Assembly (NCBI RefSeq): GCF_030704535.1 | Contig: NC_081808.1 | Location: forward strand, 22,509,501 to 22,573,500 | Source of the DNA: Vitis vinifera | Taxonomy: Eukaryota > Streptophyta > Magnoliopsida > Vitales > Vitaceae | Length of the DNA stretch: 64,000 nt | Direction of reading: 5' to 3' | Shown: positions 1 to 10,335 of the stretch, piece by piece | Layout: each line of letters begins with the position of its first letter | Numbering within the stretch: the first letter of the stretch is position 1 | Notes under the pieces: model-generated | Seen by the model: only the letters and a program-made list of their open reading frames with translations | Told to the model about the DNA's origin: nothing | The model's database searches: none | Translations under genes and position numbers: made by a program

Positions 1-1274
1 TAAGAGAGAGGAGAGAGAAGAGATAAAAAAAGAAAATGAAGAAAAGAAAAAGAATAAAATAAAATAAAATAAAATATAATATAAAAATAAAAATAATAAT
101 AGTAATGATAAAAATTAAAATAAAATATAAAAGGATAAAAACTAATAATTAAATAATAAATGGGTAAAAAATATCATATGTAATTGAAATTTAAAATTTA
201 AGGATAAAATTTGGTTCAAAATTAATATAAAAATAAAATTGAGGCAAATTTTGGGATCTATAAATATATTAAAAAATATTTTCAAATTTACGACATATTT
301 TACTACATTAAAAGACATCTACAATTTTAATATCAGTGATACATACTAAAAGTATCTTTTGAAGATATTTCATAAAATTAAATTTATATTAAATATGTTT
401 TTTCAAAAAACACATTTTCATAATTTTTTTATTAGTCATATACCTTAAAAATATTGAATTTATACTAAAAATGTTCCTTCAAGAGACACTTTTTCAAAAT
501 TCCATAAAATCGAATTTATACTAAAGAATAAACACCTTTCATAATTTTCATATTAATGGTCCATCGAAAAAATTAAATTTATGCTAAAATTATTTTTTCA
601 TAATTTCACAAAATTAGATTTATGCTTTCTCTTAAAGAATTATGACAATTTATACTAAAATTATTTTTTTATAATTTCATAAAATTGAATTTATATTAAA
701 TATATCTTTTGAAGAAACATCTTTCATAATTTTCATATTAATGATCCATCAAAAAAATTAAATTTATGCTAAAATTATTTCTTCATAATTTCACCAAATT
801 GGATTTATGCTTTCTCTTAAAGAATTATGATAATTTATACTAAAATTATTTTTTTTTATAATTTCATAAAATTGAATTTATACTTTTTCTTAAAGAATTA
901 TGACTAATATAAAAATTATAAAAATTATTTTTTAAAAGATATTTTTAGTATAAATTTTTTTTAATCGTATATCATCCATACAAAAATTGATGAAAAATGT
1001 CAATTCGAGGGCAAAAAAATATTGGACTTATCAATAATTTCGTAACTACTATTTTTTAAGAAATGTTTTTCAAATTAGTTGTTAGAAGTTAAAAAAAAGC
1101 CCTCCGATGCGACGGTAAAGGATCGAGATCTGGGCCAAGCAATAATAATAATACTAAAATGGAAACAAACAAAACATATCAAAAATCAAACCCACTACGT
1201 GGAAGGATATTATTATTTAGGTCGTGGATGAGTCATGAGACACGCAACATCCGGGACGCATAGATTTGAATGGA
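1..1274. other. AT-rich upstream region of SSL-1
   Basis: No gene is visible. From about 265 onward it aligns by eye with 30,008-30,898 upstream of SSL-3, so it is the duplicated 5' flank of the gene rather than a separate insertion. The proximal 200 bp, with the words ggaaacaaacaaaacat and acatccgggacgcatag, are almost unchanged between the two copies and may hold promoter sequence. The distal part is low-complexity AT-rich DNA. Confidence 0.7.
538..895. repeat. Two-copy tandem repeat, about 184 bp
   Basis: The block beginning tttcataattttcatatt at 538 recurs at 722, giving a period of 184 bp. The copies differ by scattered substitutions. A related but rearranged version lies at about 30,270-30,500 upstream of SSL-3, so the repeat is at least partly older than the SSL-1/SSL-3 duplication. 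Confidence 0.7.
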
Positions 1275-1281
1275 TATAAAA
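1275..1281 (+). promoter_or_regulatory. TATA box of SSL-1
   Basis: TATAAAA followed by gg, 185 bp upstream of the SSL-1 start codon. It is preserved at the equivalent place in SSL-3 (30,899-30,905). Position and conservation support it; the transcription start itself cannot be seen. Confidence 0.55.
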
Positions 1282-1459
1282 GGAAGATCTGTCTCCTCGT
1301 AGTTTTAAATAAGATTGGGTTATTTTCTCCTCCGTTGCAGTGAGACAAAGACAAGCAAGCTGGCCGAGCCTATTTAATACTCGAATCTGTGAGTAGTCCC
1401 GTTGTCTATCTCGTCTTCTTCCTTCTTCTGTGGAGAGTAACCGAGTGAGTGCGGCACCA

Positions 1460-2675
1460 ATGGCTAAGTCAAAGCCTTCAGATCCTAACACCACTAGGAA
1501 GAGCTCATCATGGTCTTTGGCTCTTCTTGTCTCCATTCTTACTCCCGTTGCAGCCGCCATCTTTCTCTACCAATTCGATTCCTTTGATCCCGCTTCTCTG
1601 CCCACTCACGTGTTTTCACAGGAACCCATGTCTGTCCCCAGGATCAACTCTCGTCTGCTGCATGAATCTGAGATGATCGGGCTTGGGAAGCTGTTGGGTC
1701 CAGAGGACATAGCCTATGATACCAACTCACACCTAATCTACACAGGCTGTGCTGATGGCTGGATTAAGAAAGTCACCTTGAACGACTCGGCTGTCAACTC
1801 GGTCGTTCATGACTGGGCCTTCACCGGTGGAAGACCTCTCGGCGTCGTTCTCGGTCGCGCCGGTGAGGTTCTCGTTGCCGACGCCGACAAGGTAGGAAAT
1901 TGGTTTTCTCTGTCACACTTTTCTTTTCCTCTAAGATTCGATCTTTTAGGAATAATATTAAGTTATATCCCAAATGGCAACCAGCGGTCGGATCGCCCGC
2001 ATCCCAACCTGCCCGTTTACGTTTAAAAAATTAAATGGGCGCGGTATGGGAAATTCCCATACCCTGGCCCGTTTAACTTTTTTTTTTTAAATTACATTAA
2101 AATAAATATATTTTATAAATAATAAAATTATTATATTTTTTATAACTTATTTTATTAAATTTTTTTATTATTATCTATATATTAAAAATAGTAAAATAAA
2201 ATTTTAAATTAAATTAATTTTAAATTTTAAATTAAATTTAATTTTAAAATTAATTTTATATATAATCGGGGCGTGGGTTTAAAAAAAAATCTTATACTCA
2301 TTCCAAACCCGTTTATTAAACTTAAACCCCATCCCATTAGGGGCGGGGTGAGGCGGGTACCCGAAAAAATCGATCGCATTGCCATCCTTATATCCCACAC
2401 GCATCGGGTCAAAACTTTTCTTAAAAAAAAAAAATTCTATTTTTTTCTTCATAAAATCACTCAATTATTTATTTCTTTCTTTTATTATTATCAACTCCAC
2501 TAATGGAAAATAAAATAAAAATAGAAAATAAATTATTTTTTATCAAATTTATTATTGACGAGAACAAAAATTATCATCATCATCTTCACAGACATGTCTA
2601 TTTCACCAAGCCTCTCTCTGAGGCAGTGCCCAGATCGTTACGCCTTTCGTGCGGGTCAGAACTTACCCAACAAGT

Positions 2676-2707
<32 letters not shown>

Positions 2708-4648
2708 ACCGCCGTTCATCAGGGCTTTGGTCGCCGACTCCCTTGTCACTAGATTAGCAACTTTCTTGACCTTTCGGCACTTTAGGTAGGCGACAGCACT
2801 CATATATGGTCTTACGACTTTGTGGAGACCTATGTTTTTTATAAACAATCGTCCGGGCTTAGTCACTGCGACCCCCTTTGAGAGAAGGCACCCCTTCTCC
2901 CAAAGTTACAAGGCTATTTTGTCAAGTTCCTTAGAAAGAGTTATCTCATGCCCCTAGATATTCTCTACCTACCCACCTGAGTCGGTTTCGGGCATAGGTA
3001 CCTTTTTGTTGAAGATTATTCGAGCTTTTCTTGGGAGTATGACATGGGTTACTTCAGCACCTGGTACTCGAACATTGACTCGAGGCATTTTCCCTACCCC
3101 TTCTTACCCTTGAAAAAGAAGGGTTACCTTGTGTCCTTGAACCTATAACCATCTCTTGGCTAACCTAGCCTCCTCCGTCCCTCGAGACGGACAAGGGTAG
3201 GAGCATTAAGAAATTAACTTAAAATTCATATATTAAAAAATATTTTAGTACACGTCCCATTTGATGATGCAATCTCAACCTTACAATAAATGATATTTGC
3301 TTGAAATTTATTTTTAAAATGATCATATGTGGCAGGGTCTACTGGAGATAAGTGAAGATGGTGTGGTTAAACTGTTGACAAATGAGGCTGAGGGCATAAG
3401 ATTCAAACTAACGGACGCTGTGGATGTAGCTGTTGATGGTATGATTTATTTTACAGATGCTTCCTATAAATACAGTTTCAAAGATTTCATATGGGACATG
3501 TTGGAGCTTAGGCCCCATGGTAGACTACTGAGCTTTGACCCATCAACGCAAGAGACAAAAGTGCTGGTTCGTGATCTCTACTTTGCCAATGGTGTTGTCG
3601 TCTCACCTGATCAGACGTTCCTGATCTTTTGCGAATCCTTCATGTATGTTTCTCACCCACGTGCTTAAATTTCGAAAAATATCGTGACATGGAAATTCAT
3701 AAAAATAATGTTTGGCTCCCAAAAAGTATAGGAAAGAAAAAAAAAATGTTAAGAAAATCCTATAAAATATTCCAAAGAAAATTAAATATAATTAAAATTA
3801 ATTAGAATTTTATGTATTTTAAAATTATTTAATCTTTATATTGATGAGTTAAAATAAAGAAAATGAGTTTGAAGTCGCAAATAAAAATAATTAATCATTT
3901 TTAATTTTATATTTTATTTTCTTTTACTTTTTCTCTCTATTTTCTTTTATTTGCATTTTCCATCAAATTTTCCGATAACCAAACATAACTAGATCCATAA
4001 AGAAAATAATAAAAATATAATTTAAGAATTTGAAAACATATTTAATATAAAATTATAATTTATCTAATTTAAATATATTATTTTTTAATGATACAATTGT
4101 AGGAAAAGGTGTTCGAAATACTATTTACAAGGTGAGCGAAAGGGATCTATGGACAAATTCATTGATAATTTGCCTGGTATGCCCGACAACATCTTATATG
4201 ATGGGGAAGGCCATTATTGGATTGGATTAGCCACGGTAACTCAATTTTCCTTTTTCTTTGAGCAATGATCCTATTCATCCACATTAATTATTAGATCGTT
4301 CCTATTATATGATGCTATTAATAGTAATGCTTCATAATGATACCTTCAAAATGTTTGAGTGATGCACAGGGATACAATGATCTTTGGGACTTGGCATTCA
4401 AATATCCTTCAATTCGAAAGGTTATGGCAATCATGGAGAAGTTCATCGGGATGCCAGAAATCGAGAAAAATGGTGGGGTTTTGGCAATTGATTTGGAAGG
4501 AAAACCGATTGCTCACTATTATGATCCTAAATTGTCATTAGTGTCAAGTGGGATCAAGATTGACAAGTATTTATATTGTGGTTTTATTGTTAAACCCTAC
4601 ATGATTCGCCTTGATCTTGATCAACATGCTGCTCGCACCACCTTGTAA
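1460..4648 (+). CDS. SSL-1: strictosidine synthase-like (APMAP-type) membrane protein, intact
   Basis: Four coding exons: 1460-1891, 3336-3643, 4103-4235 and 4370-4648, all bounded by GT/AG, giving 383 aa. The start is the ATG in caccaATGGC; reading on upstream in frame reaches only a GTG. Residues about 17-37 form a hydrophobic segment ([19 protein letters not shown]) before a charged linker, which suggests a type II membrane anchor. The rest is the six-bladed propeller of the SSL family, with [30 protein letters not shown] and a [17 protein letters not shown] block across the exon 2/3 join. Strictosidine synthase condenses tryptamine with secologanin. Plant SSL4-7-type proteins are known not to do this, and their substrate is unsettled. 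Intron 1 is swollen by a 1.29-kb insertion and intron 2 carries a MITE. Closest to SSL-3. Family call is firm; function is open. Confidence 0.9.
1970..2420. mobile_element. GC-rich MITE-like unit (hAT-like?)
   Basis: Words such as gcccgcatccc, tgggcgcggtatggg, ggggcggggtgaggcgggtaccc and a central AT-rich part give the look of a common plant hAT-like MITE with GC-rich ends. The left atggcaacc and right ttgccat are roughly inverted. Exact ends and target duplication were not fixed. Confidence 0.35.
2582..3217 (-). pseudogene. Plastid 23S rRNA fragment (NUPT)
   Basis: The reverse complement reads as the domain IV-V part of bacterial-type 23S rRNA, including GGTCCTAAGGTAGCGAAAT and a later AGACATGTCTGTGAAGATG-like segment. 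The words GACCCGCACGAAAGGCGTAACGA and its surroundings follow the chloroplast, not the plant mitochondrial, version. It is scattered with C-to-T and G-to-A changes, so it is an old, methylated nuclear copy and not a working rRNA gene. It lies inside SSL-1 intron 1 in antisense orientation. Confidence 0.88.
3709..3985. mobile_element. TGTTTGG-type MITE in SSL-1 intron 2
   Basis: Inverted ends TGTTTGGCTCCC and the complement of AACCAAACA, with TAA on both outer sides. The body is AT-rich without coding. An orthologous copy sits at the same intron position in SSL-3, so it was inserted before that duplication. Superfamily (Tourist-like) is inferred from the TAA flanks. Confidence 0.6.
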
Positions 4649-5413
4649 ACTTGTGGGATGTATTAGTTTTTGGAACAGTGTAGAATGGATCTTCAATGCA
4701 TATATGTGCCTAAAAACTCCAAATTACATGAAGGTGAGATGTAGTTCATAGAAGATACCGTCTTATGTGTTGGTCATAATGGGGAAAGATCGTGGAATGA
4801 CCCTACTTTGCCCTCATAATCTTGAAGATAAATATGTTGTTGAATAGAATCGACTGTACGTGATTAATGTCATGAGCTTGATCGAAGTAATATTTGTTCT
4901 ATAAGTTTAAGCAATGGCATAGTGTCAAAGGAATTCAATCAAAACTTAACTCTTATAATAGATGGTGTAGTCAAATTGATCTCTAATCATTTCTAAAAGA
5001 GAAGCACGTTTATTTCCAAAACTTCACTGCTATTTAATAATTACACAATATATTTTTGCTACAACTTCAATAATGACATTTAAAAGCAGCAGACTTCAGA
5101 CTTAGACTTAGTTTGGGAACTGTTTTCAAGAACAATTTTCTATTTTATAAAACAAAAAAATTGGAAAACACGTTTGACAACCAAAAGTTATTTTCTATTT
5201 TTTGTTATAAGTTTTTATAGAATATTTTTTTAGTCGTTTTCACTTATTTTTTGAAAACTATTTTAAAAAATAATTATACAAATATATTTAATGATTAAAA
5301 ATAAAGTTGTAAACATAAAAATTATTTTTAAAATATCTTTAAAAATATTAAAAACAATATATTTCTACTACAACTTCAATAGTGACATTTAAATGCAACA
5401 GGCTTGAGACTTA
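4649..5413. other. SSL-1 3' flank, duplicated downstream of SSL-3 and SSL-5
   Basis: No gene seen. The 3'-UTR-like start (gtagaatggatcttcaatgcatatatgtgcc) and the following 600 bp are repeated after SSL-3 (33,007 and 33,688 onward) and after the SSL-5 breakpoint (42,470 onward). This stretch is a useful marker of the duplication history. Confidence 0.7.
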
Positions 5414-5808
5414 GGTCTTGTTTGGAAACTATTTTTAAAAACAATTTTTTGTTTTTCAGAACAAAAAAATTAGAAAATATGTTTGGTAACTAGAAACTGT
5501 TTTCTATTTTCTGTTTTTAGAAAATAGAAACATGGTGTTTTCAGATAACATCTTTTAGTTGTTTTCAATTGTTTTTTTTAGAGTTATTTTAAAAAATAAT
5601 TATAAAAACATATATAATGATTAAAAATAAAGTTATAGACATAAAAATTATTTTTAAAATATATTTAAAAATATTAAAAACAGATTAAAATTATTTTAGG
5701 TTCTTAAATAGATATTTATTCTACAAAACATCATAGGAAAGTTTTTAAAAACCATTCTTAAAAACTATTTTTCATAACTGTTTTTAAAAATAGTTATCAA
5801 ACAAGCTC
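5414..5808. mobile_element. Tourist-like (PIF/Harbinger) MITE, 395 bp
   Basis: Flanked by TTA at 5411-5413 and 5809-5811. The left end is GGTCTTGTTTGGAAACT, and the right end in reverse complement is GAGCTTGTTTGATAACT, both followed by ATTTTTAAAAACA. AT-rich body, no ORF worth calling. Copies at 34,398 and 43,218 came with segmental duplication rather than new transposition. Confidence 0.7.
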
Positions 5809-6106
5809 TTAACTTTTTTGTTTTTCTAAAAAGGGTTCATGACCAACAAGAAAAGGCAAAGATGTCAAACACCACTCCACCCTCTCAAAATATGTTCCTT
5901 TCGTTTTTTCTTTTGCCTTTTTTGTCTCCCTCTTCGTGATTAAATTTCTAACGTATTTAAATGAGAATCTTATATGATACCCAAGACCTTTGGCATATTG
6001 TTGGATACAGTAGAGAATGGTCATTAAGAACTAGAGAATGAGGAAAACTCTCTTGCGAACAAAGTTACTACACCAAAAGAAAATCCAAATAGAAATTAAG
6101 GTTACC

Positions 6107-6720
6107 TTCTGTTTCCAAAAAGTATTAAGGGAAGAAAAAAAAAATTATTAAAACTATATTTAGTTCTCAAAAAATTTGAAAGAAAATATAAGGAAAAGAA
6201 AATAAAAAGAAAAAGTGGAAGGAAATAAAAAGTAGATTTAAAGTCAATAAATTATTTTTATATGCTTCTTCAATCTTATATTACTTATTTTCCAACATTA
6301 TATAAAGAATAAATAATTTTAAAATATATCAATTCCTAATTAATTTTAATTATATTTATTTTTCTTCCATATTTTCTATGGTGAAACCAAATGTGAGAAA
6401 ACCATTTTTTAAAATACTTTCCAAAAACCAAACATAACTTAAAGAAAATGGTTTTTTCATGTTTGATTTCATCCTAAAAATATAAAAGAAAATCAAATAC
6501 CAGTAAATTCGTCAAAATTTTATGTAGTTTTAAATTATTTAATCTTTATGCTAATAAAATGAAATAAGTGAAATAAGTTTGAAGAAGCATATAAAAATAA
6601 TTTATTAAATTTAAATTTAAATTTTATTTTCTTCATTTTTTGTTTCTTTATAATTTTTATTTCTATTTTCTTTTCCTCACATTTTCTCTCAAATTTTATA
6701 GGAACCCAACATAGCCTAAG
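6107..6720. repeat. Relics of the GTTTGG-type MITE family in two orientations
   Basis: Two AT-rich stretches share the family's internal words (aaattatttaa, aaaatgagtttga-like, ttttctctcaaattt) and ends near accaaacataact and aacccaacatagcc. They look like two degenerate copies lying next to each other. Ends are too decayed to set precisely. Confidence 0.4.
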
Positions 6721-6780
6721 GTATTGTTTAATTTCAATGCCTTGAGAGAACTTCTTGAAGAGTTTCCTTATTTGTGTTGT

Positions 6781-7437
6781 TGCCACCAATATTTTAAAAA
6801 TCAACCTGATCATTAAACCAAAAAAGTCATCAGTTTACGATTCAATGGTTAAACCAATAGTTGAACTGCGGTCAAACTAGTGATATTATAAATATATAAT
6901 TTACATATTATTAAAATTAAAAATAATTATAAAATTAAAAATATATAAATAAATTAAAAATCAATAATATTTATTTTTTTATCTCTAGTATTATCAAATT
7001 AAATCTTGCATAATATGACTGTACTAATACTTTTTAAATTTTATTAAATGAAATATATAAAATATTTAAATATGAATATATTGAAAATGAAAGAAAATCC
7101 AATTATTTAATTTTAACTATTTTTATAATTTAAAAAAAATATTATATTATATTTATTTAATATTATAATTTTTTTTTAAATAATTTTTTTTTTTTTTGCA
7201 TTTGCCATACTAAGTATGAAAAAAATGTGTAGCGGGGTGGTACCCATGCCACTGAGTGCCAATATGGGTTAAGATTTTGAATTGGGCCTCAGTATGAGGT
7301 AGGCTTTGGAATTGGGCCTTGCTTTGAATGAAAAAAAATAAAGGAGCATTAGACTGTGTTCGGTTCTTGAAGAACTTCCTGGTCACTTGGTTTACCGGTT
7401 GGACGAACCCGGTTGGTTCGACTTTGAAAACAGTGGT
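6781..7437. mobile_element. Possible TIR element with GGTTCGAC-type ends
   Basis: Left end ccaccaatattttaaaaatc and right end in reverse complement ccactgttttcaaagtcgaac are similar. Both are followed by aaacc/cggt-rich words typical of a common plant TIR repeat. The interior is low-complexity AT DNA. No convincing target duplication was found. Confidence 0.4.
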
Positions 7438-7555
7438 TACCGCGAAAGAGATGATGAAGCAAGTCAGAGAAATCAATTTGGATTTTAGAGGCATAGATCA
7501 TGTGGGTAGCAAACGAATTTTTTAGAAATAGTAGTTGATCAGCTGCCATATATAG

Positions 7556-8105
7556 GCATAAGGGATCCGTGCACAATTTTATCAATAATTTGCCCGACAT
7601 GCCCGACAACATCTTATATATATATATATATATATGATGGAGAAAGACATTATTGGATTGAATTGTCCAGGGCAATTCAATTCTCTCGTTTTTCTTTGAG
7701 CAATAATTTTATATTCTTTGTTGAATCTAATATACAATAATTAAATACTTCATCTACATCAATCATTAAGTTGTTCTTACTATATAATGTTGTTAATACT
7801 AATGCTTAAGTATAATACTTTCAAAATGATTGGTTGACTTGGCAGGAAACCAATGGTTTTGGGAATTGGCACTCGAATATCCTTCAATTCAAAAGGTTAT
7901 AGCAATCTTGGAGAGACACATTGGGAGGCCACAAATCGAGAAAAATGGTGGGGTTTTGATTGTTAATTTGGAAGGAAAACCAATTGCCCACTATTATGAT
8001 CCTAAATTTTCATGATATCAAGTGGGATTAAGATTGGAAAGTATTTATATTATGGTTTTGTTATCATACTCTATATTACCCGTCTTGATCTTGATTAACA
8101 TTTAT
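7556..8105 (+). pseudogene. SSL exon 3-4 remnant, subfamily A
   Basis: Part of exon 3 (about 7556-7671, aggGATCCGTGCACAATTTTATC onward) and most of exon 4 (about 7846-8105, ELALEYPSIQKVIAILERHIG). Exons 1-2 are missing. The exon 3 donor is GC rather than GT, a TA run has grown inside exon 3, one base is lost at the exon 4 boundary, and a TGA follows DPKFS. It is a decayed tandem copy, closest by eye to SSL-1/SSL-2, and it marks a former SSL gene between them. Confidence 0.88.
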
Positions 8106-10335
8106 AGATCTCCCATCTTATCCCATAACATATATTTTCTCATTTTTATTTTTCTTCTCATCCTATTCTCACTTTTAGTGCCTGTTTAGGATCATTTTTT
8201 TTTTGTTGTTCATTTTCTCTCTTATTGGTCTACCTTTGCTCGACTCTATTGATTTTTGAGCCACATTTTAGAGGCCATTTAGGAGGTAATTTCAAATCCT
8301 AGCGTGATTTTTAAAGACCCCTTAAGCTTGGTCTTTTTTTTTTTTTTTTGAATTTCAACCTTAGGAGGACTTTAGGTTTTAGAATTTTTTAGAGAACTTA
8401 GCAGTTGGCGACATGTGTTCTCATCTTGGCCGTTCTTTTAAGCATTTTAAAGAAAGCCTTCTAAAGACTTTTTAAGGTTAGTTGATGGGGGAGCTTTGGA
8501 GCACGTTTTTTTTTCTTTTCTTTAGGTCAGCTATTAAGAGAGAATAGGTAAGGGTGAGCTGCAAGGTTAGGTTTTTTTTTAAAGAAATGATATTCTTTGC
8601 AAGGGTAGTTAGGAGAGAGAGATGATGAACACATTTTAGAATCTGTAGGAGACGCGTTTCAGACGGGGGAGACTCTTTCTATTGCTTTGTGGTTGTTAGA
8701 GAGAAAAGAAAAAATAAAAGTCTTATAGAGGAAGAAAAAAGGAACAAGGGGAAAGAAAGAAACAGAGGAGAACTAGCTGGTTCTCTAGGTTTGTGAAGAA
8801 AGCAAGGAAGACTAGAGGTCCAACAAATCTTGTTGGAGGGGAACACTTTTAGCTAGATGCTAAGGTACACTCCTATCTCTATCTTGTTTATTTATTTATT
8901 CTTTATTATCTGTAAACCCTCAATTTTGTCCCTTTAAGTTCATTTTCAGTGCTTCATAGTACTTCCTTGGTGGTCCATAACTACTCATACAACTTACCTT
9001 TTTTAAGCCACCTCAAAGATTTTGGTTGAGGGATTTTCTGAACCCTTTTTTGTGACCCTTGACAACCCTATTTTAGATTAGGCTTTTCCTTCTTTTTTTA
9101 GAAGAGCACACTTAGACATGTTTAGGTCACCTACACGATATCCTGATCACTTTAGGTTACGTAGGCACCACCCTAGCCCTCTTAGACACACTTGGCCTAT
9201 TAAACGTTTTTTACATGACTCACATAGTCGCATGACTTGCATGGTCCGCATAGGATTAACTATTTTATTTCATTTTATTTAATTATTTTGTTTTACTTTA
9301 TTCATTCATTTTATTTTACTTTATTCTTTTATATATTGCAACATTGCTAACTCTTTTTCGGTTTTATTCTTTTTATTTTCGTTTTTTTATTGTTTGACAA
9401 GAGAATGAGAGTTGTTGTTCAACTCTCACAAAGGCATGTACATTCAAAGAAGGTAAGAAAAATATTTTTGGAGGAAAACGAGGATTAACATGGCTGCATA
9501 CATATGGAAAGAGAATATCCTACATAGAAAGAGAGAAACATTCTGATTTTCGGAAAGGAAGGGAAATAAAAGAAAGGAAAGTAGATTTAAAAAGGAAGAA
9601 AAGAACAAAAACGAAAGGGGGATTTTCCTTTTTGTTTTGGAACAGATTTGTTGAAAAAAATAGGCTTTCCCACAAGTGTAAATCAATGGAAGCAATATAA
9701 ATAGAATAACAGAAAATAAATGAGCACACAAGATTTACGTGGTTCCCTCAAATAACTTGAGGTACGTCCACGACGACCGGTAGGTCAGTTTCTTCCACTA
9801 TCACCAAAAGAGTTTACAAAGTGGCCAAAAGGCATAAGCCTTACAAACATACCAAGGTGTAAATCACAAGAGGAAAATACCTCACAAAAGTAAACCAAAT
9901 CTCCAAGAACAAACCGCAAGAAACCCCAAATATCAAGTGAAGAAACGTTACCCACTTGAAGTACAAACTTGCCGATTGTGTAGCACCAAAAATGGAGAAG
10001 AAGAAGGCTGATTTTTGTTTTGAACCAAAAAGGTATCCCAAGAGTCTTCTTGCCGACCAAGATGATGAACCAAAGGAAAAGACAAAAGACTTGTAGTTTT
10101 TTTCTTTCCTTGAAGACTTCAAACCAATCTTGAATATGCCAAGAGTCATGTGCCAACCAAGGTGTTGGCCAAAATAGCAAAACCATATTTAGTAAATTTA
10201 AGAGTCCCACAAAGGAGGGAAACCCAACAAGATTTGGGTCTTTGGGGGCTGATATACATATGTGCAAAAGGATGTTGAAGTGAATTTTTTTTTTTTCGGG
10301 AGATAGTCTTGAGGAAAAGCACAGAGAAGCGGGAA
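8106..10335. repeat. Unidentified LTR-like repeat region
   Basis: No host gene seen. The stretch near 8919 (TGTAAACCCTCAATTTTGTC) has the look of a grape LTR start. The 9,700-9,900 stretch (gatttacgtggttccctcaa, ggtacgtccacg) resembles a widespread plant retroelement terminal region, probably on the - strand. A 160-codon open frame on the - strand at 9,785-10,267 is cysteine- and phenylalanine-rich and matches nothing I recognise. No paired ends, primer site or polymerase could be identified. Confidence 0.35.

Larger units (their letters stand above)
1950..3242. mobile_element. Composite 1.29-kb insertion in SSL-1 intron 1
   Basis: TTTTAG stands at 1944-1949 and again at 3243-3248. SSL-3 carries a single TTTTAG at the matching point of a 145-bp intron with nothing between. 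The insert holds a GC-rich MITE-like stretch, an AT-rich stretch with an imperfect long inverted feel, and a plastid 23S rRNA fragment. Either the insert arrived after the SSL-1/SSL-3 split, or SSL-3 lost it by deletion across the 6-bp repeat. No transposase is present. Confidence 0.65.

Noticed and set aside
2582-3217. Possible functional rRNA gene
   Set aside because: Only a piece of plastid-type 23S with many substitutions, inside an intron.
9785-10267. 160-codon frame on the - strand
   Set aside because: No recognisable domain and an unusual composition; it lies in LTR-like repeat sequence. Not called as a gene.
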